64,000 bases of DNA from Pipra filicauda (lineage: Eukaryota; Chordata; Aves; Passeriformes; Pipridae), in assembly GCF_003945595.2 (NCBI RefSeq), contig NW_024104667.1, forward strand, positions 1 through 64,000, read 5' to 3'. Under the pieces are notes generated by a model. That model made no database searches. It worked only from the letters and a program-made list of their open reading frames with translations, and was not told where the DNA came from. The translations under genes and the position numbers were made by a program. Positions 9,529 through 20,200 of this stretch are shown here, piece by piece. How positions within the stretch are numbered: position 1 is the first letter of the stretch; each line of letters begins with the position of its first letter.

Positions 9529-9837
9529 GAGAAACAATCTCCATACGGCCCCAGTGAGAACCAGACGCCCCCCAGCAGAGAGAGCAGACAGACTTCACGA
9601 ACTGAGTTGTGGTACTTCCTAAGTGACCATGGAGAAGACATGAGCCGGTGGGACAGGAAACCTACTCGGGCCCTAGCAGCCCGAGTACAAGAGTTGAAAG
9701 AGAAAGAAAAGGGGAAGTCTGCGAAAGTGAGTGCTGTACCAGTATCCTGCGGGCAGGGATCTGACTCGGTAGAGGGCACCTCCCGTCGACATTCACAAGA
9801 GGGAAACGATGACTGGCAGGATGAAGACGAATGTTAG
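9529..9837 (+). pseudogene. gag tail / pre-protease segment of element B, ending in amber TAG
   Basis: This is in phase with gag and pro, open from just after the TGA to TAG 9835-9837. It contains WYFLSDHGEDMSRWDRKPTR, the counterpart of the element A segment. The region is basic, then acidic at the end (DDWQDEDEC). Either gag truly ends at the TGA and this is untranslated, or the TGA is a mutation and Gag extends to the amber. Element A also has a stop (TAA) within about ten bases of the same place, which complicates the choice. Confidence 0.55.
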
Positions 9838-9912
9838 AGGGGCCCTGCCTCTAGCCAGGTAGAGGCACGGGACAACCGTGTCTATTGGACTGTGTGGATC
9901 AGATGGCCTGGC
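9835..9912 (+). promoter_or_regulatory. Candidate stop-codon readthrough element (B)
   Basis: TAG (9835-9837) is followed by an 8-base spacer (9838-9845), then a perfect 7-bp hairpin: TGCCTCT at 9846-9852 pairs with AGAGGCA at 9861-9867, with loop AGCCAGGT (9853-9860). GCCAGG in the loop (9854-9859) is perfectly complementary to CCTGGC at 9907-9912, allowing an H-type pseudoknot. Loop and distal partner are conserved in element A. Upstream and downstream frames agree, so suppression, not frameshifting, would be needed. Confidence 0.6.
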
Positions 9913-12900
9913 ACGTCAGACCCACAGAAATATCAGGCTTTGGTTGATACTGGCGCTCAGTGTACGTTAATGCCCTCGGGACATGTGGGACCAGAGACTA
10001 TTTCCATTTCGGGGGTGACTGGAGGATCTCAAGAGTTGACCATAGTGGAAGCTGAAGTGAGCTTGACTGGGAAAGACTGTCAGAAACACCCCATTGTGAC
10101 TGGTCCAGATGCCCCATGTATCCTGGGCATTGACTATCTCAAGAACGGGTACTTCAAGGACCCCAAGGGACATAGATGGGCTTTTGGAATAGCTGCTGTG
10201 GAGACCGAGGCGGCTAAACAGTTGAACTCGCTGCCCGGCCTCTCGGAGAGCCCTTCGGCCGTAGGGTTGCTGAAAGTCGAGGAACAGCAAGTGCCAACCG
10301 CCACTACAATAGTGCATCACCGGCAGTACCGGACGAACCGAGACTCTGTGATCCCCATCCATAAGATGATCTGTGAGCTGGAGAGCCAAGGGGTGATTAG
10401 CAGGACCCATTCACCTTTCAACAGTCCCATCTGGCCTGTGCGTAAGTCTAACAGAGAATGGAGACTGACTGTGGACTACCGTGGCCTGAATGAAGTCACC
10501 CCACCGCTGAGCGCTGCTGTTCCAGACATGTTGGAACTCCAGTATGAGCTGGAGTCCAAGACAGCGAAGTGATATGCCACTATTGACATCGCAAACGCAT
10601 TCTTCTCCATTCCCTTAGCAGCAGAGTGTAGGCTGCAGTTCGCTTTCACCTGGAGGGGTGTGCAGTACACTTGGAACCGACTGCCCCAGGGGTGGAAACA
10701 CAGCCCCACCATCTACCATGGACTGATCCAGGCCACATTAGAGAAGGGTGAGGCTCCAGAACACCTGCAATACATTGATGACATCATCATATGGGGGTTC
10801 ACAGCAGAGGAGGTTTCCAAGAAAGGGAAGAAAATCATCCAGATCCTCCTGGGAGCTGGTTTCGCCATAAAGAAGAGTAAAGTTAAGGGACCTACCCGAG
10901 AAATCCAGTTCCTGGGGGTGAAATGGCAAGATGGGCGTCGTCAGATCCTGACAGAAGTCATCGATAAGATCACAGCCATGGCCCCACCAACCAGCAAGAA
11001 GGAAACGCAAGCTTTTCTGGGTGCCATAGGTTTCTGGAGGATGCATATCCCGGAGTACAGTCAAATCGTAAGCCCTCTCTATCTAGTTACCCGAAAAAAG
11101 AATGATTTCCAGTGGGGCCCTAAACAGCAACAGGCATTCGAACAGATTAAACGAGAGATTGCACATGCTGTAGCCCTTGGGCCAGTCAGGACAGGGACAG
11201 ATGTGAAAAATGTACTCTATTCTACAGCTGGGAATAGAGGTCTCTCCTGGAGCCTCTGGCAAAAGGTGCCTGGTGAGACTCGAGGTCGCCCACTTGGGTT
11301 CTGGAGCCGAAGCTACAGAGGGTCTGAAGCCAATTACACCCCAACAGAGAAGGAGATCCTAGCGGCTTATGAAGGAGTACAAGCTGCCTCTGAGGTGATT
11401 GGCACAGAAGAACAGCTGCTCTTGGCACCTCGACTACCAGTGCTGAACTGGATGTTTAAGGGAAAGGCACCCACCACGCATCATGCCACTGATGCCACAT
11501 GGAGTAAGTGGATCGCTCTGCTCACACAGCGTGCCCGTATTGGAAATCTGAATCGCCCTGGGATCCTAGAAGTCATCACAAATTGGCCGGAAGGCGAGAG
11601 TTTTGGTCTAGCAGATGAGGAAGCAGAAGAGCAGGCGGTACGGGCTGAAGAAGCTCCAGAATTCGATAAACTACCGAAAGAAGAAGCACGCTACGCCCTC
11701 TTCACTGACGGTTCCTGTCGCCTTGTAGGAACGAAGCGCAAATGGAAAGCAGCTGTATGGAGTCCCACCCGACAAGTTTCAGAAGCTACTGAAGGGGAAG
11801 GAGAATCGAGTCAATTCGCAGAGCTCAAAGCTGTCCAGCTGGCATTGGACATTGCTGAACGGGAGAAGTGGCCAAAGCTTTACATCTACACTGACTTGTG
11901 GATGGTAGCCAATGCTCTGTGGGGATGGTTGGACAGATGGAAGAAGGCCAATTGGAAACGGGGGGGAAAACACATCTGGGCTGCTGATACGTGGCAAGAC
12001 ATCGCTACCCAAACAGAGAAGCTCACTGTGAGGGTCCGCCACGTAGATACCCATGTGCGCAAAGGCCGAGCCAATGAGGAGCATCGCAACAATGAACAGG
12101 CAGACCGAGCTGCACGAGTCAAGGTGTCACAGGTGGACTTAGACTGGCAGCACAAAGGAGAGTTGTTCCTAGCACAGTGGGCCCATGATGCCTCAGGCCA
12201 TCAGGGCAGAGATGCCACCCATAGATGGGCACGAGACCGAGGGGTGGACTTAACCAAGGACATTATTTCCCAGGTTATTCATGACTGTGAGACCTGCGCT
12301 GCCATTAAACAGGCTAAGAGACTCAAGCCCCTATGGTATGGTGGACGTTGGAGTAAGTACAGGTATGGGGAGGCCTGGCAAGTCGATTACATCACACTGC
12401 CACGAACCCGCCAAGGTAAGCGCTATGTGCTTACTATGGTGGAAGCCACCACTGGATGGCTGGAGACGTACCCGGTGCCTCACGCTACTGCCTGGAATAC
12501 CATCCTGGGCCTTGAAAAGCAAGTCCTGTGGCGACATGGTACCCCAGAGCGCATTGAATCAGATAATGGAACTCATTTCAAAAACAGCTTAGTTGCCACC
12601 TGGGCAGGGGAACATGGCATCAAGTGGGTGTACCACATCCCATACCACGCAGCAGCCGCAGGGAAAGTTGAACGACATAATGGACTGTTGAAAACCACCC
12701 TGAAGGCGTTGGTGGAGGGACAGACAAGAACTGGGACCAGCATCTAGCAAAGGCTGCATGGCTAGTTAACACCAGAGGTTCCATCAACCGAGCCGGTCCT
12801 GCCCAGTCAGAGTCCCTCCACACTGTGGATGGAGATAAGGTCCCTGTGATTCACGCGAGGGGTGTGTTAGGGAAAAAGGTTTGGGTTGACCCTACCTCAA

Positions 12901-13019
12901 GCAAAGACAAACCCCTTCGTGGGATTGTTTTTGCCCAAGGACCCGGCTGCACCTGGTGGGTGATGCAGGAAGATGGAGAAACTCGGTGCATACCTCAGGG
13001 AAACCTTACTCTGGGGTGA
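9838..13019 (+). pseudogene. pol: pro-pol of element B, one nonsense codon and one frameshift
   Basis: Protease has DTGAQ at 9946-9960. RT holds a single nonsense codon at 10570-10572, TGA where element A has TGG (Trp), then stays open with YIDD at 10771-10782. RNase H (TDGS, AELKA, NEQADRAA) and integrase follow in frame: the zinc-binding His and Cys pairs are present and the catalytic acids are D 12385, D 12562 and E 12670, with 35 residues between the last two. A one-base deletion near 12715 shifts the frame, and the remaining integrase tail continues to a stop at 13017-13019. Only these two lesions separate the copy from an open pro-pol frame. No dUTPase or env follows. Confidence 0.9.
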
Positions 13020-13193
13020 GCTGGCTGTAACTGTATACTTGTATCTGTATGTAACCCTGCACCTGTATCTGTATGTGTATCTACCTATTAGTGGACGTGT
13101 ATATAGTTGGAATACTGCATGTACGTATAAGGATCGAAGATTTAACCTGGTAAAGTGTGGCAGCATGGGGAAGAAAAAATTAGGGCTGGATAA
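13020..13193 (+). other. 3' spacer of element B
   Basis: Degenerate CTGTAT/CTGTATGT repeats (about 13024-13085), then AT-rich sequence and a purine run GGGGAAGAAAAAATTAGGG ending TGGATAA against the LTR. There is no coding sequence; this is where env would lie in an env-bearing virus. Confidence 0.7.
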
Positions 13194-14196
13194 TGTTGTA
13201 GATTAGGAAATCAGGGGAATTTTCCTTCCCCCTGCCCCACTCCAAGGTAAAGAAACGGAGTGAGCGGGGGGAAGGGAGGTTATTAGCATTACTAAAGATG
13301 TAGCTAGCCTGGGTTAATTGCCCACTTTGGAGAAAGAAAAGGGTGGGCGGGGAGGCTGAGCAGGTGGAGCCCTGGCCGGGAAGGTGAGAGGCAGTGGATG
13401 GGTGGCTGGCTCTCTGGGTGCAGACAGGCAGTTTGTTGGGGAGGGGGATTGGAGGTTTAGCTTCCTTTTGGCTGTTAATCCTGGGGAGTTCGACCTCTTG
13501 TCCTGTTGGCTTCGACCTGCCTGACTGTCCCGCCCGCCGGAGCTGCTGTGTTTCATCGGAGAGTTTTGCTTGCCCGCGGGAGAGGAGGAGGAGTTTTGGA
13601 GACACCACCACTTGAGACTGCAGTGAGTCCTTGCCACTCGAGACAGCGGTGAGTTCCCGTGGGAGTGGGCGGCCTGCCTTCCTTTTTGTCCCCACGGAGA
13701 CGAGGACCCCCCATCTCCTCGGCTTCCCCCACGCGGCCCGGGACCACCCCTCCGGTCCCCCTTTTCCTGTGGGTGACTGCCGGAGCCCACAGCGCCCCCT
13801 GCTGACCACGACCAGGTACTGCAGGTCCTACACCTTCCAGCGGCCCAACAGCGCCCCCTGCCGACCACGACCGGGTACTGCAGGTCCTACAGCTTCAGCG
13901 GTCCTACAGCGCCCCCTGCAGACCGCAATTAGGACTGTGCTAAAGGATAGAGAAGCATTCCTGTAGACTTGTTGTTGTGGTTGTTGTTGTTTTGTTTTGT
14001 GTTACTGTTTTTTTTGCCAACATTCATATATCTTTTAATAAAGGGTTGTTATTTCCCCTGTTTTGTTTTTTTTTTTTCCACATTTCCTCGAGCAAAGCCC
14101 CTTAAATTGACATTACAATTGCAGAGAGAAAGGAGTTTGGTCTACCTCACAACTCATCTTCTTTAGCAAACAGTCTAGTCTCTTCAGACTGAGACA
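13194..14196 (+). repeat. 3' LTR of element B (1003 bp, type B)
   Basis: Same start and end as the 5' LTR. The differences I counted are GGAGGTGTGG/GGATGGGTGG, one C/T near 13449, one G/A near 13610, two in CCCGCGG/CCTGTGG, one in CTGCCG/CTGCTG, two in GGCCCAACAG/GGTCCTACAG, and one T fewer in the T run. It is followed directly by the GAAGT duplication. Confidence 0.93.
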
Positions 14197-14201
14197 GAAG
14201 T

Positions 14202-14398
14202 TTACCCAAAATCATTAGGGTTTCAACTGCTTTCTCCTCCCCTGGTAACCAGCATCTTACCTTTGCTGTTATCTGGGGTTGTATGTTCCCGAAAGCATCT
14301 GCAACAAATATGCCTTTACGTGAGGGCATTCCACATGCAGATGCATCTTCAATTTTCAGGGCAGATACCTGAGCACCAGTGTCTATCAAAAAGTTACA
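14202..14398 (-). pseudogene. Element C protease, N-terminal part
   Basis: Contains IDTGAQVSAL, the aspartic protease active site, followed by ETLMILGKLL at the point where element B is inserted. The missing rest of the domain resumes at 5642. A one-base slip in the T run just before the active site shifts the upstream frame. Upstream (14400-14698) lies a decayed stretch with Gly- and Glu-rich open pieces in two frames, probably the old nucleocapsid/protease linker. Confidence 0.75.
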
Positions 14399-14698
14399 GG
14401 AGTTCTGCGGGGACCAGTAGGAAAGGTTATTAACAAATCTCCTTTAGAATTTTTGGTAAGCTGTCTAATGTAAAACCAACCTTCATCCCCCGGCTTACCT
14501 ACTGAGGACAAAGAGAGAAGCTTCCCGTCACCTCCCCTTGCTGTGATCCCTCCCCTTTCTGTGACCCCTCCAAGGCAGGGGCTGTAGCAGGGACAGCTTT
14601 CAGGGATTCCTCCTTTACTGGCCATTCTTGAATTAATATTTCTAATTTATCCATGGGTTGGCCATCCATTAGGGATTTTGGGATTCCTTTTTGCAAGC

Positions 14699-16200
14699 TC
14701 ACAATCTACAGGGCATTCCTTTTTTCCCATATCCCCCAGTGTTAGTGGGTCCTCCTTGTCCAGAGGAGAATGTTACCTTTCTGAGTTTTGCTGGAGTACT
14801 TTTGCATTCTGTGCGCTGAATTGATTTAGTATCAGTAGTAATTGAGGGTACTGGACCATATTTTCTTCCATAATTAATTAATTCCTGTACCACTTCTCCC
14901 CAGGTCCAAATCTTATTTTCTCTAAGGTAACGACTGGGGGTTAAAGCTGCTTCTAAAGTGTCTGCAGTTCTTTCCCCTTTGGTGAGGCTTTCTATTTGTC
15001 CTCTTAGCTGAATGCCAATAGGCTTCATAGCCTCAGGGAGTCCCCTGATAAGGGGAATCATTCTTTCAGGGTCTACCGGCAACATCATAGGGGATTCACG
15101 TCTTGGTGTTAATTCTCTATCATACATCATTTCTAAACAAGCAGCCTTTTGAACACTTTCTACAATCTGATTAACATTTCCCACTATAGCCAGAGGATCT
15201 CCCCTTTCTAAGGGGTTGAGTCCTCCAGCCCAATAGGCTGCTCTTTGGGTAAGGGACCAGGGTGCCCGATTATCTCCTGTAGTTAGGAAAACTCCAGCTC
15301 CCCAAAACCCTTCAACCTCTTTTTCTGATAACAAAATTTGATCACCCCCAGTAAGAGAGACTCTCCAAACATACTCAGTCTCAGATTCTCTAGGGGTTCT
15401 GCTATATTCCTTTTTTAACTTAGCTAATTCAGTTGCTGTATAAGGGATTTCTTTTGTAGTTATTTGAGGCGTATCGTCATCCGAGCCCTCATATGTGTAT
15501 TCTGTTTTAATTAGGGGACAGAGAGACACTGACAGTTTTTCCACTTGATCACGCAAAGGTTTTAAGTCAGAGAGAGGGTATATTTCTTTAGATGACTCCA
15601 GCTCTGACTCCCTTTTGCCTTCTCTCATTAGTCTTGCATACAGCTCCTCTCGGAGCACAGGAGTTGTAGCTTTTTCATTCCTTATCTCTTCCTGGAGGAC
15701 CGTGGCAGTTCCTCCAACTGCATCTGCAAAGACTTAATCGATTCTTGCAGTCAGTTAATCACTTTCATGTGAGCTTTTTGCTGCTGTTCTTTGTTGTTAA
15801 TTGCAGTTATTACAGCAGTTATTACACCTGATATTGAACAAACGATAGGTTTTCCTTTACCTTTTCTCGCCCCTGCCTGCAGGGTAGAGATTCGATCAAC
15901 AATTGCTTGAATATTACACCAATTATCTTGTGCCCATTCCATTCCTGGAGGAGATGGCCTGGCACCAAATTCATCTAACAGGTTAGTAAGAGCTTGCACA
16001 TTATGTTCCACATTACCACAAATTTGGAGTGAATACGTCCCCAGGGAGTTCCTCTTAAAAGTTACAGCAAATTTCCAAAGTTCTTCACTCCTCTCCCCGG
16101 AAAGGCCCCTCTTAAAAAAGTTACTTTACAAATTCGGAGCAATCTTCTCTGGAGAGCCCCTCTTAAAAGTTAATTTCCAAAATTTCACCCCTTTCTCCCC
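14699..16200 (-). pseudogene. gag: gag of element C
   Basis: There are two open pieces: an N-terminal one (16011-15751 and in frame further upstream to about 16200) and a main one of about 319 codons (15658-14699). The main piece has WSLTQRAAYWAGGLNP and RMIPLIRGLPEAMKP, which look like a capsid domain of the uncharged, Pro-rich retroviral type, then TWGEVVQELINYG near the C-terminus. The two pieces are separated by about 90 bases with stops. The protein would form the virus core. It shows no close resemblance to the A/B gag. It is not functional, and the exact start is not resolved. Confidence 0.65.
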
Positions 16201-16205
16201 AGAAA
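16041..16205 (-). repeat. Three diverged ~54 bp repeats at the gag start of element C
   Basis: The plus strand shows CTCTTAAAA-GTTA three times, each preceded by a CCCC-GGAGA-like block (starts near 16041, 16097 and 16152). On the minus strand the repeats keep reading frame apart from one stop, giving repeated TFKR/FFKR peptide motifs. They may be an expanded N-terminal gag region or a leader repeat. Confidence 0.55.
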
Positions 16206-16234
16206 GCACTAAATTACAATGTGCACATTAACTT

Positions 16235-16235
16235 C

Positions 16236-16267
<32 letters not shown>

Positions 16268-16435
16268 ATAAAAATAACTTGTAAAGTCAAAGTCCTTAAG
16301 TCACACAGTCATAAAGTCAAAAAAAAAAAAAGGAAGGGAAAAGAAGGTAAGGGAGATAGATAAGGAAGGAAGAAAGGTAGGTAAGGTACGAAGGAAGGTA
16401 GGTAAGTAAGGAGGTAAGGTACCTTACTTTGATTG
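16235..16435. repeat. Low-complexity leader: (CAAAA)n and GGTAAGG/GGAAGG runs
   Basis: A (CAAAA)n tract (16235-16264) is followed, after about 55 bases, by a poly-A run and a purine-rich GGAAGG/GGTAAGG array (16319-16430). Both lie in the untranslated leader of element C between PBS and gag. Confidence 0.8.
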
Positions 16436-16506
16436 TCTTATCACAGAATGATCGATCATAAAAATTAGCAATTATCAGGTTTTGGAATAAACAGTTTTGC
16501 TTAAGG

Positions 16507-16526
16507 GAACCCTGCTCGCTGCGCCA
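16507..16526 (-). other. Primer-binding site of element C, tRNA-Ser type
   Basis: On the minus strand this reads TGGCGCAGCGAGCAGGGTTC. Its complement, GAACCCTGCTCGCTGCGCCA on the plus strand, equals as far as I recall the 3' end plus CCA of vertebrate tRNA-Ser(UGA). It lies 5' of gag on the same strand, as expected. It is not a tRNA gene, since only the last 20 bases are present. Confidence 0.8.
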
Positions 16527-16572
16527 ATAAGAGATAGAAGAGTTCTTATGGAGAATGCCTTGAAGAGTTACG

Positions 16573-17250
16573 GAATCACAGAATGGGTAAGGTTGGAAGG
16601 GACCACAGTGGGTCATCTGGTCCAACCTCCCTGCTCAAGCAGGGTCATCCTAGAGCACATTGCACAGAATTGCATCCAAGTGGTTCTTGAATATCTCCAG
16701 TGAGGGAGACTCCCCAACCTTTCTGGACAATCTGTTCCAGTGCATGGTTACCAGCACAGTAAAGAAGTTTTCCCTCATATTCAGATGGAACTTCCTGTAT
16801 ATCAAGTCAGTATTGCCTTCTGTCCTATTGCTTGGCACCACCAAGAGCCTGGCTCCATACTCTTGACACTCTCCCTTCAGATGCTTCTATACATTAATGA
16901 GGTCCCCTCTCAGTTGTCTCTTCTTGATGCTGAACAGGCCCAGCTCCCTTAGCCTTTCCTTGTAAAAGAGACGCTCCAGTCCCCTAGTCATCTTTGTTCC
17001 CCTCTGCTGGACCCTGTCCAGGTGCTCCATGTCTCTCTTGTACTGAGGAGCCCAGAAGTGGACACAGTACTGCAGATGCAGCCTCACCATGGCTGAGTAG
17101 AGGGGCAAGATCACCTCCCTTGATATTGGCAATGCTCTTCCTTAATGCATGACAGGATACTGTTGGCCTTCTTGGCCATAAGGGCACACTGCTGGCTCAT
17201 GGACAGCTTGTTGTCTGCCAGGAGTTTCTCCTCCTGCTCCAATTTGTCCT
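16573..17250 (-). mobile_element. CR1 LINE 3' fragment
   Basis: The plus strand opens with the reversed CR1 3' end (AATCACAGAATGG, TTGGAAGGGACC). The minus strand encodes the C-terminus of CR1 ORF2 ([27 protein letters not shown]). It is 5'-truncated, as usual. It abuts the 5' end of element C, whose LTR is nearly gone. Confidence 0.88.
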
Positions 17251-20200
17251 CTGGAAGAACTTTCTCCTTCCTGCTGATTATGGATGATTATACTCATTAT
17301 GCCAAAGCTAGCCTTTGTGAGTCTGCCTCCAACCCTCATGATATACAGTTACCACAGCTCTGTTATCGGACAGTCTGGGCTGCAGCAAGAGAAGGCATGG
17401 CCTCTGTGTTCCTCCAGTGGATCCCCTCTTTGTCAGACCATGTTGATTTTACATTTCTCTGAGCTTTTTGCCTGTTACGTAAATGTTTGATAATTGAAGG
17501 CTGTTGTGTATAAATGTGTGGTTGTATTCTTTATTGCAGTTTGTATTCTTTATTGCGTAAAGTCCCATTTATTCCCATGTTCCTGAAGAACATCTTAATT
17601 TCCTGTTACACATTTGCTTCTGTTGCTCATTTTAGGGTTTTATAGTCAGATGTTTCAGTTCTTGGAAATGTGCACCCTGGGCCCATCTATCTCTTTTTGT
17701 ATGGGAAGGGTGCACAAACTATATTCTCTGGGATTTTGAAGGCATAATATATCAAGTAGTGTGAGCATTTCTAACACTGAGTAACTACTGATCTTTCTGA
17801 CCATCTCTTTCAATGATAGCTGTAAGACACAACAGCCTTTTAATGGGGCCAATCCAAATGTTCTTCTCTGTGATGTTCGTAAGTAACCTTTTCTGAAAGT
17901 TGTGATATTTTAGAAGTTGCTTGAAAGAGATTTTTTTTTAAAGGCTTACTCAAGTAAGTAAACTCAGTGCTCACAATAAATACAGATGTCTGAGACAGCT
18001 TTAGGCTGTAGAGCTACTGCTGCTATAATAACTGCAAACAGGAATGAAGCTTTCCTATAAGCTGAAGCTTACGTGTGTACTCCCATAGAGTTTCTTGAGA
18101 GGTTAGATGCAGCACTGGACTAATGAAAGGCATTATTTCTCCCCTTTACATTGTTCATTCTCTCCATTTATGTATTTCTAGTGAATGTTTGTTATTTTAA
18201 TATCCCTCTTTCTGCTCTTCTAATTGCACTCTACTAGGAAAATAGCACTCATTAGTGCCTGTTCTTGTAAGGATTGGACTCAGGAGCATTACAGAATTAG
18301 TCCTCTGCTTTAACAGTGATGTCAGACCATTTCACCATTACACAGTGCTTTGCTCACCATTACACAAGCTTTTGAAGACTGGTCTTGTCAAGCTGTGAGA
18401 GTGATTTTAAAACTAACAGGAATGAAAATTATATAAACATTTCTCATTTGTCATGTGTTCATACATGCTGCAGACCTATTTTTGAATGTCTTATTCCATC
18501 ACCCAGATGCTGTAATTATTATTTCTTTTTCAGCATAATATTTCAAATAATTCAGTGTCAATAAGAATAGTTAAGTCTGAATTACAGGCTTTCCTGTCTT
18601 TTGTAAATCATTTGGTCATTATGTGCTATGCATACTGGTGAGACCACCAAATTTCACAGACTCTAACCTGACAAGTGCAAAACAGAAAGTAAACAAAGTT
18701 CTGGTAAAGGAATATGACTTTCTAATAAGATTATGTGAATTATGACAAAGCTAGCTCTTTTCCACACTAATTCCACATCCCCATCCCTGCTTATTGTTTT
18801 GAATTCAGATCTCTCACCTTCTGCTGCTGACACATTTACAATCCTTTCTTTCTGAGACAGTTCCCTCTGGAGTCTGCTGCACCTGGGTTTGCTGTCATGC
18901 CCTAATATTTTCCCATATTGAGGAAAATTTTTTTTGTTGAGCTTTCTTCTTGTTAAGTTGCTAGACCTATTTTAATATAATGGTGTATTTAACCAAGAAA
19001 GCTAATTTATAGATCTTTCTAATGTTATGGCAATCTGACATTTCACCTTTAGTCAGATATCTATTTAGTGACCTCTTTCTTTTTTTTTATCAAGCCATAA
19101 TCTAGTTTCTTCCATCACTTTAGTCATAAATGTTACTGTTTGGAACTAAACAAAATATTTCTTTCTAATCTTGTGTTAACTGTCATAGTTTCTGGACATT
19201 TGTTATTTACATTTGTAATTTTCTAATTTAATTACTTTGCTTTCTGATTTTCCATGAGGTACTCCCCCTTTTTAATTTGACCAAGTAAATTATTATTATA
19301 CATTCTATATGCAGTGCTCTGTGAGGACAATTCATAATAATAGCTTATGATCAGGAAAAGTACTCTGAAATACATCATAGTTTTTCCTTATCAGTGTCTT
19401 CCCTATCAAAACCATTCCATGTGTAATTTGAAAGATTTTCTGTAAATCAAACTGTGTTGTTTTGGCCTTCTACTGCCTGTCTGACTATTCTCAGAATAAG
19501 CTGGTGCAAAGACTTGGCTGTTGAGATTTCAGCCATGCAAAAATACAAGATAGTTTCTTGTTGCTTGCCTTCAGTTTTCCTGTGTCTCTGGGGACCTGTT
19601 ACAATTTTATAAGTGAACACAAGGAAAATGGACAGATGCATGAAAAGTCAGCAAACAATAACAGACTTCATCCACATTCAAGTGAACATTTAGGCAGATT
19701 AGTGAGATGCAAACCAAAAAAGTAGTGTGACAACCATGAACTTTAACAGCTTGCTGAATTATTGCCTTTAGTACCCCTAAGTGTGTCTAGATTTGAGCTA
19801 GCTGCCTAGAAATGGACGAGGGTCACAGCAGGATATAGGTGATGCCAAACATAGGGACAGCTAGCAGCCTTGAACATGGGACCTGGGAACATTTCAGGGC
19901 CTGTTTCCATAACTGTGCTTTTCCCAGCGGCTCCCAGGATGCCCAAAGCAGGTAGCATGCAACTGTGCACAGGCCAGATTAGGTTGTCTGAAAAATGGCC
20001 AGCTGCAGGTCATGTCTTTCTAACAGACTTGTCTGACTTTTGAAAGCATTCTGCCAAACCATGAGGCTTTCAAGGGGGTTGTTTCATGTGACAGCATATC
20101 TTGCTCCAGTTCTGATGAAAGGTACCACCTCAGCCCCATGATACGTATGCTCAGTCAATGGTTATTCTGCCCCTCCCTACTTGATACAAGTACAACCTTC

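Larger units (their letters stand above)
5643..14196 (+). mobile_element. Element B: full-length, young ERVL-like provirus
   Basis: Two LTRs (5643-6646 and 13194-14196) enclose a PBS, a leader ORF, gag, pro and pol. The 5-bp direct duplications GAAGT at 5638-5642 and 14197-14201 mark integration into the protease of element C. By hand alignment the LTRs differ at about nine substitutions and one T-run length change in about 1003 bases, so the insertion is recent on an evolutionary scale. There is no env: pol ends at 13019 and the LTR starts at 13194. A later minus-strand LTR (7180-8423) split the leader. The total of 8554 bp includes that insertion of about 1.24 kb. Confidence 0.93.
4558..16526 (-). 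mobile_element. Element C: older minus-strand ERV, interrupted by A and B
   Basis: Read right to left, the order is a tRNA-Ser primer-binding site (16526-16507), leader, gag (about 16200-14699), protease (about 14398-14202), the element B insertion, then the rest of protease and RT (5642-4558). The duplicated GAAGT on both sides of B (5638-5642 and 14197-14201) confirms that C was continuous before B arrived. The B insertion plus its duplication is 8559 bases, a multiple of three, so gag, protease and RT still share one coordinate frame. The left part is cut by element A and continues, if at all, outside the window. Only about 46 bases of possible 5' LTR end remain before a CR1. Confidence 0.8.

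Noticed and set aside
13020..13193. Possible env remnant downstream of pol in element B
   Set aside because: Only 174 bases of simple CTGTAT repeats and polypurine sequence, with no transmembrane, surface or furin-site features.
16507..16526. tRNA-Ser gene
   Set aside because: Only the last 20 bases of the tRNA are present, at the expected PBS position of element C.
17251..17560. Rest of the element C 5' LTR beyond the CR1
   Set aside because: No TG start, TATA box or similarity to another LTR could be shown, so the missing LTR was not placed here.
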